A stretch of DNA of 64,000 nt from Harmonia axyridis. Its lineage: Eukaryota > Arthropoda > Insecta > Coleoptera > Coccinellidae. The stretch lies in NCBI RefSeq assembly GCF_914767665.1, contig NC_059508.1, positions 7,688,001 through 7,752,000 on the forward strand, given 5' to 3'. This document shows, piece by piece, positions 45,232 to 55,975 of this stretch (position 1 is its first letter; the number at the start of each line of letters is the position of its first letter). A program made the translations under genes and the position numbers. A model generated the notes under the pieces. The model was not told where the DNA came from and searched no databases. It saw only the letters and a list, made by a program, of their open reading frames with translations.

Positions 45232-46219
45232 GATGCTAATGTATGTCAACATTGTATTAGAATTGTGGTGGAACATTCAGATTGGAGTTATTCATAAATT
45301 TTCGTTCTTAACAACATAAAATAATAAAACTTGTACATTTTAATTAAAATTAAGGCTATACAATAAAAAAACTGCTATCCTATCATGTGAATATACACGC
45401 TCCAACAATGTTTCCAAATATTTCATTATGTGAGTTGGTATTTTGTAGGAGAACTCATACCTAGTAAAACATTCTCAATTAATTTTTGGTTGTTTTCGAT
45501 AACTGAAATTCATTGGTAAACGAATAACGAAAGTTCAACTAAAGACTATGTATACTCGTGTTCGAACACTGATAGGTACTCAAGTTATCGAACTAGATGT
45601 GAGATGAAGAAAATAATCAAGTTTTGGCGCATCTCCGGTTCCGTCATCTGAATATTCTTCAGAAAACAGTGTTAAAGTTTTATGGAAGTTCATTTATAAA
45701 GATAATTAACTACGACAGAAGCACGTTCCATATTGAAGTTCATTCCAGAACTCAGCCTTCGAGCATCACGAAAAGTTCTACGAAAAAAAAAAATTAAAAA
45801 TAAATCAAAAACAACCCCAGAGTGATAATCGGAATGTGCCAATCAAGTCGGAGTCCTTCTCATGAATTCGCGATGTTTTATTCCGGAATTGACGTACAAC
45901 GTGTATTATTTATTATCCCCTCATGTCGAGTATGTAGATTGGAAATTGGAAAACAAAATCAGGCAGTCTGATAAGCTCCAATGATTGACGTTATTCGGTG
46001 CTCTGTTTTCAGTTGCTTCACCACTTTGTGTAAATAGGAACGGTCAAGTTAAACTCTCACTTCGGGTAATTATCATTATTAAAGTTCATATCAAAACCGA
46101 TAATCGCTGTTAAACCGGGAATCGGTACCTAATTTACAAAATGATCGGCAAATAGCTAAAGTATGCTTAGACTGCAATGAACTACGTTCAATTCGATATT
46201 AAAAATATTCGTTTCGAAA
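45232..46219. other. No gene seen
   Basis: Unassigned AT-rich sequence between a Tc1 derivative and a tandem array; no motif or terminal repeat noticed. Confidence 0.3.
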
Positions 46220-46852
46220 GATTTTGCTAATTAAGTTGGAAAAAAATCATCAACAATGAAAAAAGTCAGCTCAAATTATAGTGGGAGGTTTCATTGTTTC
46301 GATATAATATGTGATATTTATGAGTGACATCAAAAGTGTTATTCCTGATTTCCTGAATCGTGCTAATGAAGTTGGAACAAAATCATCATCAATCATCACT
46401 GGTATTCGTGTCCTGACTTTTTAAATATTCAACTACATAGTTGAATATTTATATCATCATCAATGAAAAAAGTCAGCGCAAATTGTACTGTGAAGTTTCA
46501 TTGTTTCGATATAATATGTGATAGTTATGAGTGACATCAAAAGTGCTATTCCTGATTTGCTGAATCTTGCTAATGAAGTTGGAACAAAATTATCATCAAT
46601 GAAAAAGTCAGCTCATATTATACTGGGAGGTTTCATTGTTTCGATATAATATGTGATATTTATGAGTGACTTCGGAAGTGTTATTCCTGATTTCCTGAAT
46701 CTTGCTAATGAAGTTGGAACAAAATCATCATCAATGAAAAAAGTCAGCTCAAATTATACTGTGAAGTTTCATTCTTTCGATATAATATGTGATATTTATG
46801 AGTGACATCGCAAGTGCTTTTCCTAATTTCCTGAATCTTGCTTTGAGAATTC
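46220..46852. repeat. 136-bp tandem array with a palindromic insert
   Basis: Four units share GTCAGCTCAAATTATACTG, GTTTCGATATAATATGTGAT, TTATGAGTGACATC and GCTAATGAAGTTGGAAC in order. The AGTCAGC landmark falls at 46264, 46471, 46606 and 46742: periods of 207, 135 and 136. The longer first interval contains about 71 extra bases (roughly 46390-46456) with a perfect 13-base-arm palindrome at 46423-46450 (AAATATTCAACTA, CA, and complement). The last unit is partial. Confidence 0.88.
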
Positions 46853-47435
46853 ATGAAACTCCTACTCCTGCATGTTTTGTCATCGAAGGATGATAGAGGG
46901 GACGAGCTGAGCTGAGGCTATTTCTTATATTCCAAAATAATAGCTGAAAAGATTTTGGAACACATTTCTCCTAAAAAGGTTAAGGTAAATGCTGTGGCTT
47001 ATATTTTTTGATATTCACATTCTCGCATGACTTGAGAGTGATTTCTCTCTTAATTTCAATCATAATATCATTCATTTTCCCTGAACGTTATGACAGCCAT
47101 AGATACCACACAGGTGAAAATATGAAGGGAGTAGAGGCCACTGAAGCATTTGTGCTATCATACCAACTGACCGAGTATGATAAGATGTGATCGACATCTG
47201 TGTGTGCTGCCCAACCATCCTGTTGGAACCAGAAGCTTTGTGGATCAAGCTCATTATAGAATTGCATTATTTTGAGATAATTTTGTTTTTGAAATAATAA
47301 GGCCCATTGATGCGTGATAGTCGAGACACCAAGACTGACTGGATCACAAGGTTTTTAGTTGCCCAGTAACCTCAATTTTGCTTGTTAAAATAGTGTTAGT
47401 GTCAATTTTTTCTGCGAAATGCGATATAACTATTC
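46853..47435. other. No gene seen
   Basis: Unassigned sequence between the 136-bp array and a mariner. Small opposed frames at 47008-47254 have no family motif. Confidence 0.3.
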
Positions 47436-48339
47436 AAAACAAGCCTCAGTTTTGGCGATTACTTCTTCATTGGCGCTAAATTTCTTTCCAGCGAGGATTC
47501 TTTTAAGGTCTGAGAACAGAAAATAATCGCTGGGGGCCAGATCTGGCGAATACGGTGGATGCAGAAGCAATTCGAAGCCCAATTCAAGCAATTCTGCTAT
47601 TGTTTTAATTGATTTGTGACACGGCGCATTGTCTTGATGAAACAGCACCTCTTTTTTTTTTGCAAGGAAGCCGTTTTTCAACGATTTCATCCTTTAAACG
47701 ATCCAATAACGCTATATAATAATCGCTGTTGATGGCCCTTTTGGAGCTAATCAATGAATATTATACCTCGCGCATCCTAGAATATTGATGACATAACCTT
47801 GCCAGCTGACTATTGCGTTTTTCCTCGCTTTGGATTCGGTTAATCGTGTGCAGTCTACTCAGCAGACTGTCGATTGGACTCCGGAGTGAAATTATAGAGC
47901 CATGTTTCATTCATTGTCACATATCGACGCAAAAATTTAGGTTTATTTCACTTAAACAGCCTCAAACACTGCTCAGGATCATTAACACGTTGTTGCTTCA
48001 CGGTAATTCGAAATTATTTTGTGAACTTTTTCGATTTTTTCGTCGGTGGCAGCCTATTTTGGGCGTCAACTGCGTTCACCGTCGTCGGTGCTCATTTCAC
48101 CACGTTTAAACTTAGCATACCAAATCAATGATTGTTGATTTTCCTGGTGCAGATCCCGGCAACTCTTCATCAAGCCAAGATTTTGCTTCAACTGTATTTT
48201 TCCCTACACTCACAAAGTAATATCTCACAAACTAATGGTCGGACTGTTGTCAAATTTTGACACTAAACTAAAAATTATATTGATTTAATACTAGCACCGT
48301 CATCTGTACATCAGACCGGGGACTTTCCAATTGGCATAA
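47436..48339 (-). pseudogene. Irritans-type mariner, 3'-truncated
   Basis: Minus-strand mariner of the same group as those at 23173, 30925 and 35200. The 5' terminal repeat is at the right: read inward from 48339, TTATGCCAATTGGAAAGTCC, with TA beyond (48340-48341). Recognisable pieces are the GKSTII region near 48135, an RRR-to-VTDEKIEK-like region near 48030, the MDETWL-like block near 47900, and frame 47430-47690 with VLFHQDNAPCHKSIKTIAEL (second Asp), HPPYSPDLAPSDYFLFSDLK (third Asp) and NEEVIAKTEACFE. Homology ends there, so the last 40 or so residues and the 3' terminal repeat are missing. The frame is broken several times. Confidence 0.88.
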
Positions 48340-48341
48340 TA

Positions 48342-49112
48342 CAATTGAGATGGCGAATACTCGATGGACGGCCCTGTACTGACGGGTTTAGTCGCTCGAA
48401 CGAGCCATTTCTTTTTGCATTCATTGCCAAACCTGTTGCTTCAATATTGTGCACTCTTTCGGTCAATAGCACTCACAAATGAAACAGTATTCCATGCAGA
48501 AAGCCCTTTGTATGGCATTCACAGAAATGAATTTTCCAATGAAAATCTCTTCAAATTGATTTCTCAATCTTGATTTGGATTTGATTTTTTGTTAGAGTAT
48601 TGGAAGGGGGATGAACTAGGATCATTCATTTGTTTTCAGTCTCCTTTTTGTCTATGGAAGGTGGTATACTTGGTATATGTGTCTTATTTGTATAATTTTC
48701 AATTTGGCAAATAAATATAAATAAAAATAATAATGAAATTCATTTAGCATTCCCTAGTACAAAAAATAGAAAATCAAAACAACAATAATATAATCATTCA
48801 CATTTTTCTCAAGTGGCTATTCAATCTTCCGCAGAATGCACCCAAAAATAGTGCCGTCTAAATTATACATAATCATAATAATTATTATTATTCAGAGAGA
48901 ACAAACAGATTTGTTGTTGGAGTAGCCGACTAAGTACTATGAGTAAATTTAGGTTTTCTCAAAACACCAAGATGAAATTAGCATTTTTGTTTGCAGCACC
49001 TCTGACGTAATTGTTAAACGATTGGGAAGTGAATGGGATAATTTCTAGTATGATGGCATCATACAAATGTTCACGTATTAATTTTTGTACGAATAATATT
49101 GTTTGTTTGCAG
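48342..49112. other. Upstream flank or intron before the Ras-GRF-like exon
   Basis: AT-rich DNA ending in a splice acceptor (TTGTTTGCAG, 49103-49112). Short ATT/AAT runs lie near 48870-48895. No upstream exon of the gene was recognised. Confidence 0.4.
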
Positions 49113-49286
49113 GCTAAGGATAAAATCATGCTCAGTCCGAAAATGCAGAGAACCATAAGAGTAAACGACAATCAACTCATCATGCTCTCCGAAAGAGCTC
49201 ATTATGATCACTCCCAAACAGGATATTTACACAAAAGGTCTTCCGATTGTAGTAAATGGCAGCTGAGATGGTTTGTTTTGTATCAG
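49113..49286 (+). CDS. Ras-GRF-like exchange factor, N-terminal coding exon
   Basis: The exon lies between an acceptor (TTTGCAG, ending 49112) and a perfect donor (CAG|GTGAGT, 49284-49292) and ends in phase 0. The first Met in the exon is at 49128 and a second at 49143. The latter gives MQRTIRVNDNQLIMLSERAH, very like the start of Ras-specific guanine nucleotide-releasing factors. GYLHKRSSD and KWQLRWFVLYQ then form the first two strands of a PH domain (residues 32-53 counting from 49128). Ras-GRF proteins are calcium/calmodulin-responsive exchange factors for Ras and Rac at the plasma membrane. In the vertebrate genes the first coding exon also ends at this point of the PH domain, as I recall. 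The next exon is not found in the window. Another PH-domain protein is possible but less likely. Confidence 0.75.
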
Positions 49287-49609
49287 GTGAGTAAATTAAT
49301 TTTAATCGGTATTTCTTGATGATTCTACTCATGGCAAGGGAAAGTTAGGAAAGTGAGAGTTTCATCGGAAATTTATAACTTCTAGTGCAAGTTTCGCACA
49401 GGACCGGCATCTCTATGATTCAGGCAGTTCATCTTTTCATATATTCGCTATCGGGTAATCTCAAAGTTCTTAAGCCAGGCCAGTGAATCCCTCGTGGGAG
49501 ATTGTCAAAAATATTTCGATAATCAATTAATATCCGTTGAAATCATCTTTGATCCATTTCACAGGGTGTATCTCATCAAAATTCCGAAATTCGAGTCTTT
49601 CTTGAGAGA

Positions 49610-51114
49610 AACTGTTATACATTTATGATTCAAAATATTGTTCATCGGTGGCCACAACTTTCTCCCATCTTTCGGGCATCGTACGAATCCCGCATTGAAA
49701 AAACTTGTCATCTTTCGTATCCACGAATCGATCCAGTTTTTACTTCTTCATAAGACCGAAAGTGCTGGTCAGGCAGGTCGTCTGCCATTAATCGAAACAA
49801 GTGATAGTCCGAGGGAGCAACGTCTAGCTAGAGAATACGGCAGGTGGGGTAGGATTTCCCATTTCAACGTTTCCAAGTATGTCTCCAAAATAAAAAGAAG
49901 TACAATTTCCAATAGTGTAATAATATCATACGATATTATCTATCTGGTTAATGTATCAGCAAAATGCCATCAACATAACCATTGTCAGACAGAAGATTTT
50001 CACGCTAGGAATCATAATCGAAAGTAACCCAAGGAGAATGCATGTCATCGAGGGAGAAGAGCGATATACCGGTTCCACCCTTATTAGGGATCATCAGTAC
50101 CGCATAATTCTACCCAAGATGACAAACCAACGAAATAGCAGGAACCTTATTTCGATTATGATTCCTACGTAATAGCGTGGAAATGTTCTATCTGACAATG
50201 GTTATGTTGATGGCATTTTGCTGATACATTAACCAGATAGATAATTAATATCGTATGATATTATTACACTATTGGAAATTGTACTTCTTTTTCTTTTCAT
50301 CATTCATTTCCAAATATCAGCCGTTTCATTTATTATATGTCTTGACCACTTTCTTTACATGGGGTCGAGCATTGTCATGCTGTAAAATCACTTCATCATA
50401 TCTCTCATTGTATTACGGCCGTTTTTCTTTCAATGCTCGAATCGAGCGCATTAACTGCGTTCGATAACGATGGTCTGTTATTGTTTCAGTCGGTTTTAAC
50501 AACGGATAATACCCTACGGCGAGCTGGTCCCACCAAATACTGAGCATTATCTGGGAACCGTGAATATTCGGTTTGGCCGTCGACGTGGAAGCATGGTCGG
50601 TATATCACCATTATTTTCTGCGCTTGGGATTATCGTAATGATCCTATTTTCCGCCTCCAGTCACAATGCGATGCAGATATCCATCCAGTCTTTGCCTTAC
50701 AAGCAGCTGTTCACAAGGAAACAAACGCCGTTCAATATCTCTCGGCTTCAAATCGTACGGCATCCAATTTTCTTGTTTCTGAATCATTCCCATGACTTCA
50801 GGCGTTTTGAAATGGCTTGTTGCGTCAGTTCCAATGATCCTGTCAATTCTTGTTGAGTTTGACACGAGTCTTGATGAAGTAATGCCCTCAATTCTGCATC
50901 TTCGAAAACATTCTCTCTTCCACCGCTGGTCTTCGACGTCAAAATCATCGTTCTTGAAGCGTTGAAACCACTTTTGGCACATTCTTTCACTAATAGCGGC
51001 CTCACCATAGGTATTTGAGAGCATTAGATGAACCTCAGCCGCAGATTTCTTCATATTAAAACAGAAAATTAAAACCACCCGCAAATGACGAGAATTTCGC
51101 TCGTAAGCTGACAC
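49610..51114 (-). pseudogene. Mariner transposase, split and frameshifted
   Basis: The N-terminal part starts at 51114 (MSAYERNSRHLRVVLIFCFN, then MCQKWFQRFKNDDFDVEDQR). A second frame (50784-51008) continues the helix-turn-helix linker (ELTGSLELTQQAISKRLKSW). The first-Asp region is scrambled near 50640. WWDQLAVGYYPLLKPTETIT-like sequence follows near 50490-50540 and HDNARPHVKKVVKTY with the second Asp near 50340-50375. The foldback element interrupts right after that. Beyond it, APSDYHLFRLMADDLPDQHF with the third Asp and then FFQCGIRTMPERWEKVVATD up to EQYFES and stop complete the protein near 49625-49830. All three catalytic Asp blocks can be placed, but the gene is broken. Confidence 0.88.
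49892..50292. mobile_element. Foldback/MITE inserted in a mariner
   Basis: A 401-bp insert with inverted arms of about 130-140 bp (49892-50023 and 50150-50292). Outer ends are AAAAAGAAGTACAATTTCCA on the left and its complement on the right; the inner arm ends contain ATCATAATCGAAA/TTTCGATTATGAT. The 126-bp middle has no coding capacity. It interrupts the mariner coding region just after the second catalytic block. I could not settle the target duplication; TAT on both sides is possible. Confidence 0.85.
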
Positions 51115-51289
51115 GTTTAGTTGAGATTAACTCTATGATGCAGACACAAATCGATTAATATTTTGATGGCGTTATGTTTTCAAATACCTTAGCTTATTGT
51201 ATGACATCTATGATCTATTTATTTCGACTTTCACATAACGGTACAGACATCTATTGCAAAACTACGGAAGCAAAGTTGTACACTTAATA

Positions 51290-53385
51290 ATTCTGGCCGA
51301 AAATGCTTCCTATTCGAATCACAGCCATCTTCATTTCATTCATCCGTCGCCCAAATTCTGACTTATTCAGTAAAATAAAAATGGTCTTTCTTTCGAGAAC
51401 GAAAGATCGCAAAATATATTTTTCAAGTGATATACCGGATTTTTCAGAAAAATGTCGAAATTTTTCTTGGATGTCAGAAAAAATATTTGTTTCATTTCAT
51501 CCACTAACACAATAAGGATGGATCTTGAATTTGTCCTCAGAATATTGTGAAAATATCCAGTTCTTTTTCTGCTATGAAGTCTTCCCTACGAACTGGAAGA
51601 TTTTTAGTGCTCGTGCATATTCAGGAAACTTCTTGAAAATTTAATCACTCTCGTTTATTTGAGTGGAAACATGAGATGGGTATGAATGGAAGCACAATAT
51701 GGAAAGACAGTATGTGTCTTTTTTTCTATGGGTTTTTTTCTGGCTTAAAAGTAATTTGCGCCAGATATGGAAATCAGGTTGATGTATCATACAGGGTATT
51801 CATTTCAACTTGGTTCATTAGAATAATTTGCCGAATTGCTGAAGTTTTTGGTAGCCAGAAGGTGATCAGAACCATAAAAACACAGTGTGAAATAAAACCT
51901 AATAGTTCAGTGACAATAGCTCCAATCAATCTGAAATTATGTTCGCAGATATATAATAACAATTTCTCTATGCGAATTTCCATGTTCAACGCATCACCAG
52001 AATAATATGGAGTTCGTGTAGAATATCGAAAAACAAAACAATATATGTATTCGTGAAATCAGATCATACTAGATTTGGTTTATTTATGTAAAATTAGTGA
52101 ATATTCCTGCCAAATTTCAGAAGGATCCCATTAGAGACTATAATATCATATAAATAAACTAATCGAAAACAATGACATCATAATAAACAACATTTCATAT
52201 TTGTATACATATGAGTTTGATTTAATTGAATCAAAGACTTAATTGCCTTCTCCCAAAAAAATAGAGGGATATACTAACAACAACAATAAAACAATAAGCC
52301 TCATTCCAATTAATGGAATTCCAACATTCCAGGAAGCTTGAATAAAAACTAAAGGAAAACACAACAATGAAAACGTGATTTTCTTTACATACATATGTTT
52401 TTCAGCGGCGCATAAATGAACTAGCGCTCCAACGGTACTGACGCAAAATCAGTGATGTGGTTTCCATCGGTCAAATGCTTCTTGCATACATTCTCCTCTG
52501 AAACAAATACCAATTAACGAAATACTTTTTAATGATGAAAGATCTTCCTCATCTTTTGATATTGCAATTTGGTCAAATTGAAACCACAATATTGGATTAT
52601 TTCAGGCATGCTTTTGTTCTGTTTATCAGCGAGTGGGTTGGTATTTTTTAATTGTTTTCGGAATGCGGTGGCTATTAGTCCCTATTGATGGATTTGCATT
52701 GATTCTGGTAGAAATAACATTCGACTGCAGGTTTTTTCACCATTTCATGGGTACCTAGCTACCTTTTTGTTCGTTGCATTACCGAATTTAAAATGAATTG
52801 AATGGACTCATTCCATAGAATGAATTCAATTTGCATATATAGAAAACAAAATCGAAGCCGAGTTTCAATACCAATATCAACAATAGAAGTTTGAGTAGAA
52901 AAGTAACTTGTGAAACAAACGCGTTCAAAACGAATGAATACTTAAAAAAGGATCTATGACACGAATATTGAGTAGGAACCAAGAATCATGCTATTTTTCA
53001 AAGATATTTCTACATATTTGAAACATCGAGAGTTTTGCAAAATCTTTCAAATACCTGAAAGACCTTTAGTCGATGGCCAATTGCTTAGCAAGCAATAATA
53101 TATGAAGAAGTGACAGGATATTCAGGCATGAGTTCAGTGAATATCTTCAACGCTCTTTATTTATCATTGGTAAAATATTCCTGAACGATAATAAAATATT
53201 CACTTGGCTTCAGTTCAGAAACTGTATGGAAGGTGAATTTATTTCACGAGTGAATCAAAACGAAGATTGGATGGACTTCTCCAAAAAGGAACCGGTGATA
53301 AACAAATAGTCATTAATAAGGTGAAGTGATATTTATTTTGTCATCGTCGTTTGAATCAATTACCTTTCAACCCCCACTTGTTTTC
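51290..53385. other. Unassigned stretch, possible intron
   Basis: Downstream of the mariner and, if the Ras-GRF reading is right, within an intron. A plus frame (51676-52005, 109 codons) overlaps a minus frame (51774-51989, 71 codons, with leucine/isoleucine-rich segments that look membrane-like). Neither carries a family motif I can name. The next Ras-GRF exon was looked for on the plus strand and not found. Confidence 0.3.
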
Positions 53386-53544
53386 AAGGGCGTAGAAATG
53401 GAGGGGTACCTACTGGGTGTAATCTCCCCCCCCCTCCCAAGATTTACAAAATATAAAATTTCAGAAATCTCACAAAGGCGAAGAACGATAATTTCTCCAT
53501 GAAATGAACCAATAATAATTATTTTTATCTACTCCTATTGAATT

Positions 53545-54351
53545 ATATATTCATTATTCAACTGCTTTTGAGCAATTAATAGTATCTATTAACAAACACC
53601 GTGAGTTATAATAACTCACTGCTATAACTCACTATAATGAATCGAAAAATATGGATCTGTGCTTCTATACTTCTCAGCTTCTATTCGATTGGCCGAAAAG
53701 GAACATTCCATTATTGTTATTGAGGGGAGGAATGTCCGAGGGAATGTCACTCTTGACGTTTTCAAATTAAGTTGATATCTAAATATTGTGAATGTTTTGA
53801 TAGAAGCGATTAATTCAGATAGTGAAGATGAAATATTATATAGGTATACATTCCCAAAAAACAAACAGCTAATGTTACCATATAGAATTATTTTCCCGAA
53901 AAAATAAAGGAGTTTGAAAAATTTTTCGAGATTGGTGTAGCAGTAAGATCATTGAGTCATCGTTTACAGGGAATATTTTTTGGTATATTTTAATGCATTT
54001 TTATAGGCAACTATTAAGGTTTATCAATAAAGTTCTATGTCTGTACTCAATACTGGATTCGAGCTAGCCGAAGCTAGTTCGATTGTGATTGGTGGCACTA
54101 AGTTTCCATCTCTCTTGTACGGGATCGAGCATATGTGTTTATTTCTCGTTTCTTCTGTCCATATTCTAAGTCTGTATTTTTTTTTCTAAGTATTTATTTA
54201 TATAGTCGTAGATAAAGTATAGTATTCAACTTGCGGTAATGGTCATAACTCACTTGATGAATTACAGCACTCGCCTGCGGCTCGTGCTGCAAACATCATC
54301 TGCGTGAGTTATGACCAACATTACCGCTCGTTGAATAATATACTATACTTT
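53545..54351. mobile_element. Nested insert with subterminal palindromes
   Basis: Sequence in copy 2 that has no counterpart in copy 1. Its two ends share TATTCAAC-type inverted motifs (ATTATTCAACTGC on the left; read inward from the right, ATATTATTCAACGAGC). GTGAGTTAT occurs near both ends, in both orientations: a perfect 19-base palindrome at 53601-53619, a further copy near 53622, and two in the hairpin at 54214-54351. A short plus frame near 53795-53850 (LIEAINSDSEDEILY) could be a scrap of a transposase N-terminus. The superfamily is unknown. Confidence 0.55.
54214..54351. repeat. 138-bp hairpin
   Basis: The outer AAAGTATAGTA and its complement enclose ATTCAAC...GGTAATG, GGTCATAACTCAC and a CAGCACTCGC/GCTCGTGCTG core with a loop of only a few bases near 54276-54278. 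Arms are about 63-70 bp with small indels. Such a structure could extrude as a cruciform or form a long RNA hairpin; it lies at the right end of the nested insert. Confidence 0.85.
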
Positions 54352-55422
54352 CCTTTGAAAACCACACGACAGTAAAAAATCGGACCCCTTTACGGTTTAT
54401 GAGTTTATTATCGCTTTCAAGATGAGTACTATTATTGCACTACGAGCTCGTCTTTGTGCAAAGTTTATTATTTTCCTTTATTTATCCACTTTCTCGGCAT
54501 TGCCTCTTATTTGCCATCTGTGATTTTGCATTCATCATCGGTATACACTTTCCTGTCGGTTTTTTGTATGATTCTCGTCACAAAATTTTATTATGTACTT
54601 ATCGAAGAACTGAACTCAGTAATTCGCATCGAAAAATTGTCTGGGCTGTGTTGCAGGTACAATTTATTCTGTTTCATACAAATTGCGATTTATTTGTGAA
54701 ATCATCAGTTCTGAATTGACTGTATCTATAAAGTGTTCCTAAATTGGAACAAAAGTCCTATAACATAAGTCGGCAAACGCTTTGTTTTTGAGCTACAGGT
54801 TTTAAAGTTCAAGTTTTCTCTCATAGCACCTTCCCTTCACGAGATATTTAACTCGAATTGGCATAGATATTCCGATTTGAAATTTTCATTATGTGATATC
54901 CTAATTTTGGATGCAAATCTACAGGGTGAATTTTTTCTGGAAGGTACCCGCTTTTTTCCTCCAGAATTATTTTTTTGTGATGCATTGGTAGTTTAGAAAA
55001 ATTTCAAAAGAAATTCTGGTGAAGTACTACATTTTTTGGTTTGTTGTAGTTTTGTCGTATCCGCAATAGAATTCTCAGGAAAATCCAAATTATTATAAAG
55101 TTGCAATAAGGTAGCTGTGATGGATGAATGAATAAATTATAAGTTTTGGTTCTTATTTATCAAATCTGTAGATAAGATTAACAAAGATTCGATAAACTGG
55201 TTAAGCATCACAAAAAAGTAGGACTACAAAAAAGACCCTGTATTTCGAAAACAAAGCGTTTACGGGGTTATATATATGTGCCATTTTATTTTTGAAATCA
55301 TCCAAGGAATCTCTCAAAACTTCCAGTATAAGATAAGAATTATTTCAAGTAATTTGGTTGAAACTTCGTTGTCAATTTTTTTTTCGACAACTTCCCCCAA
55401 GAAAAAAAATATCTACGCCCTT

Positions 55423-55741
55423 GCTTGTTTTTCCACTGAAATATCTATTACGAAAAAAATTTTTGTTATCTTAGAATATTCGAGAGATTATTGCAGTTTG
55501 AGCTATTCTCTTTTTAAAACTGTCTTGTCAGTTTTGAATGATGCGGCTCAATAGTTGCAAAAAAGAATTACAATGCGATATCGAGTGATGTTGTTGTCGG
55601 GGACAGTATCTCACCCTTACATCTGTCTATCATCCGCGATAACTTTTCAAGAACGGAAAGTTTTTTTTGTTGTGAAATAACCGGATGAGTAGAAAAGTTG
55701 GTAACCTCATCCATCACAATACTTTCGCTTTCTGGGTGCTA
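55423..55741. other. No gene seen
   Basis: Short unassigned stretch between the 1-kb element and a candidate small ORF. Nothing recognisable. Confidence 0.35.
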
Positions 55742-55975
55742 CTACTTGATAAGAACAATGAGAACAATGCGAAGAAGAATGACGAATATGCACAGAACGA
55801 GAAAATCTGTCCCTGTTTCGAATTTTCTCCCTCTTAGCGTTTCGCTGGGTATTTTGTGAGGGGCTCTGTATATTAAGGGAAGTTCGGGTTCAAAAGCGTA
55901 TCCAATCGATTCAGCGGACTTTCGCTGCTCCGTTTGTGCTCTACAAAGGTTCGAACGTGGTTTTCCAGCACCCAT
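55742..55975 (-). CDS. Candidate small membrane protein, unknown
   Basis: A 77-codon minus-strand frame in a patch of higher GC content than its surroundings. The start ATG has G at -3 and G at +4, a fair context. The N-terminal 57 residues are polar and basic (MGAGKPRSNLCRAQTEQRKS), and the C-terminus is one long hydrophobic segment (FLVLCIFVILLRIVLIVLI), which would make a tail-anchored membrane protein. I do not recognise the family. It could equally be an exon of a larger gene, a transposon scrap or chance. There is no splice, promoter or polyadenylation evidence strong enough to decide. Confidence 0.25.
   Translation of the reverse strand: MGAGKPRSNLCRAQTEQRKSAESIGYAFEPELPLIYRAPHKIPSETLRGRKFETGTDFLVLCIFVILLRIVLIVLIK

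Larger units (their letters stand above)
49562..51286 (-). mobile_element. Mariner element split by a foldback insertion
   Basis: Same family as 6406-7340. The 5' terminal repeat is at the right: read inward from about 51286, AAGTGTACAACTTTGCTTCC, then GTAGTTTTGCAATAG. The 3' part on the left begins near 49562 with GGTGTATCTCATC, a damaged end. Without the 401-bp insertion at 49892-50292 the element would be about 1.3 kb, normal for mariner. Confidence 0.88.
53386..55422. mobile_element. 1-kb DNA element, copy 2, with nested insert
   Basis: The left end AAGGGCGTAGAAATGGAGGG and the right end, read inward, AAGGGCGTAGATA form better inverted termini than in copy 1 (41203-42208). The two copies align through AAGATTTACAAAATATAAAA, TCGGACCCCTTTACGGTTTA, ATCGCTTTCAAGATGA, GAAAATCCAAATTATTATAA and AATTATAAGTTTTGGT. 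Copy 2 is longer because about 800 bp (about 53545-54347) interrupt it near the left. The flanks read CTTGTTTTC and CTTGTTTTT, a possible target duplication of about 9 bp. No transposase motif is present. Confidence 0.72.

Noticed and set aside
49638..50172. Plus-strand ORFs of 129 and 73 codons
   Set aside because: They are antisense shadows of the mariner transposase and of the foldback arm.
51676..52005. 109-codon plus ORF overlapping a membrane-like minus ORF, considered as a chemoreceptor exon
   Set aside because: The minus ORF has hydrophobic segments, but no receptor signature and no usable splice sites at its ends.
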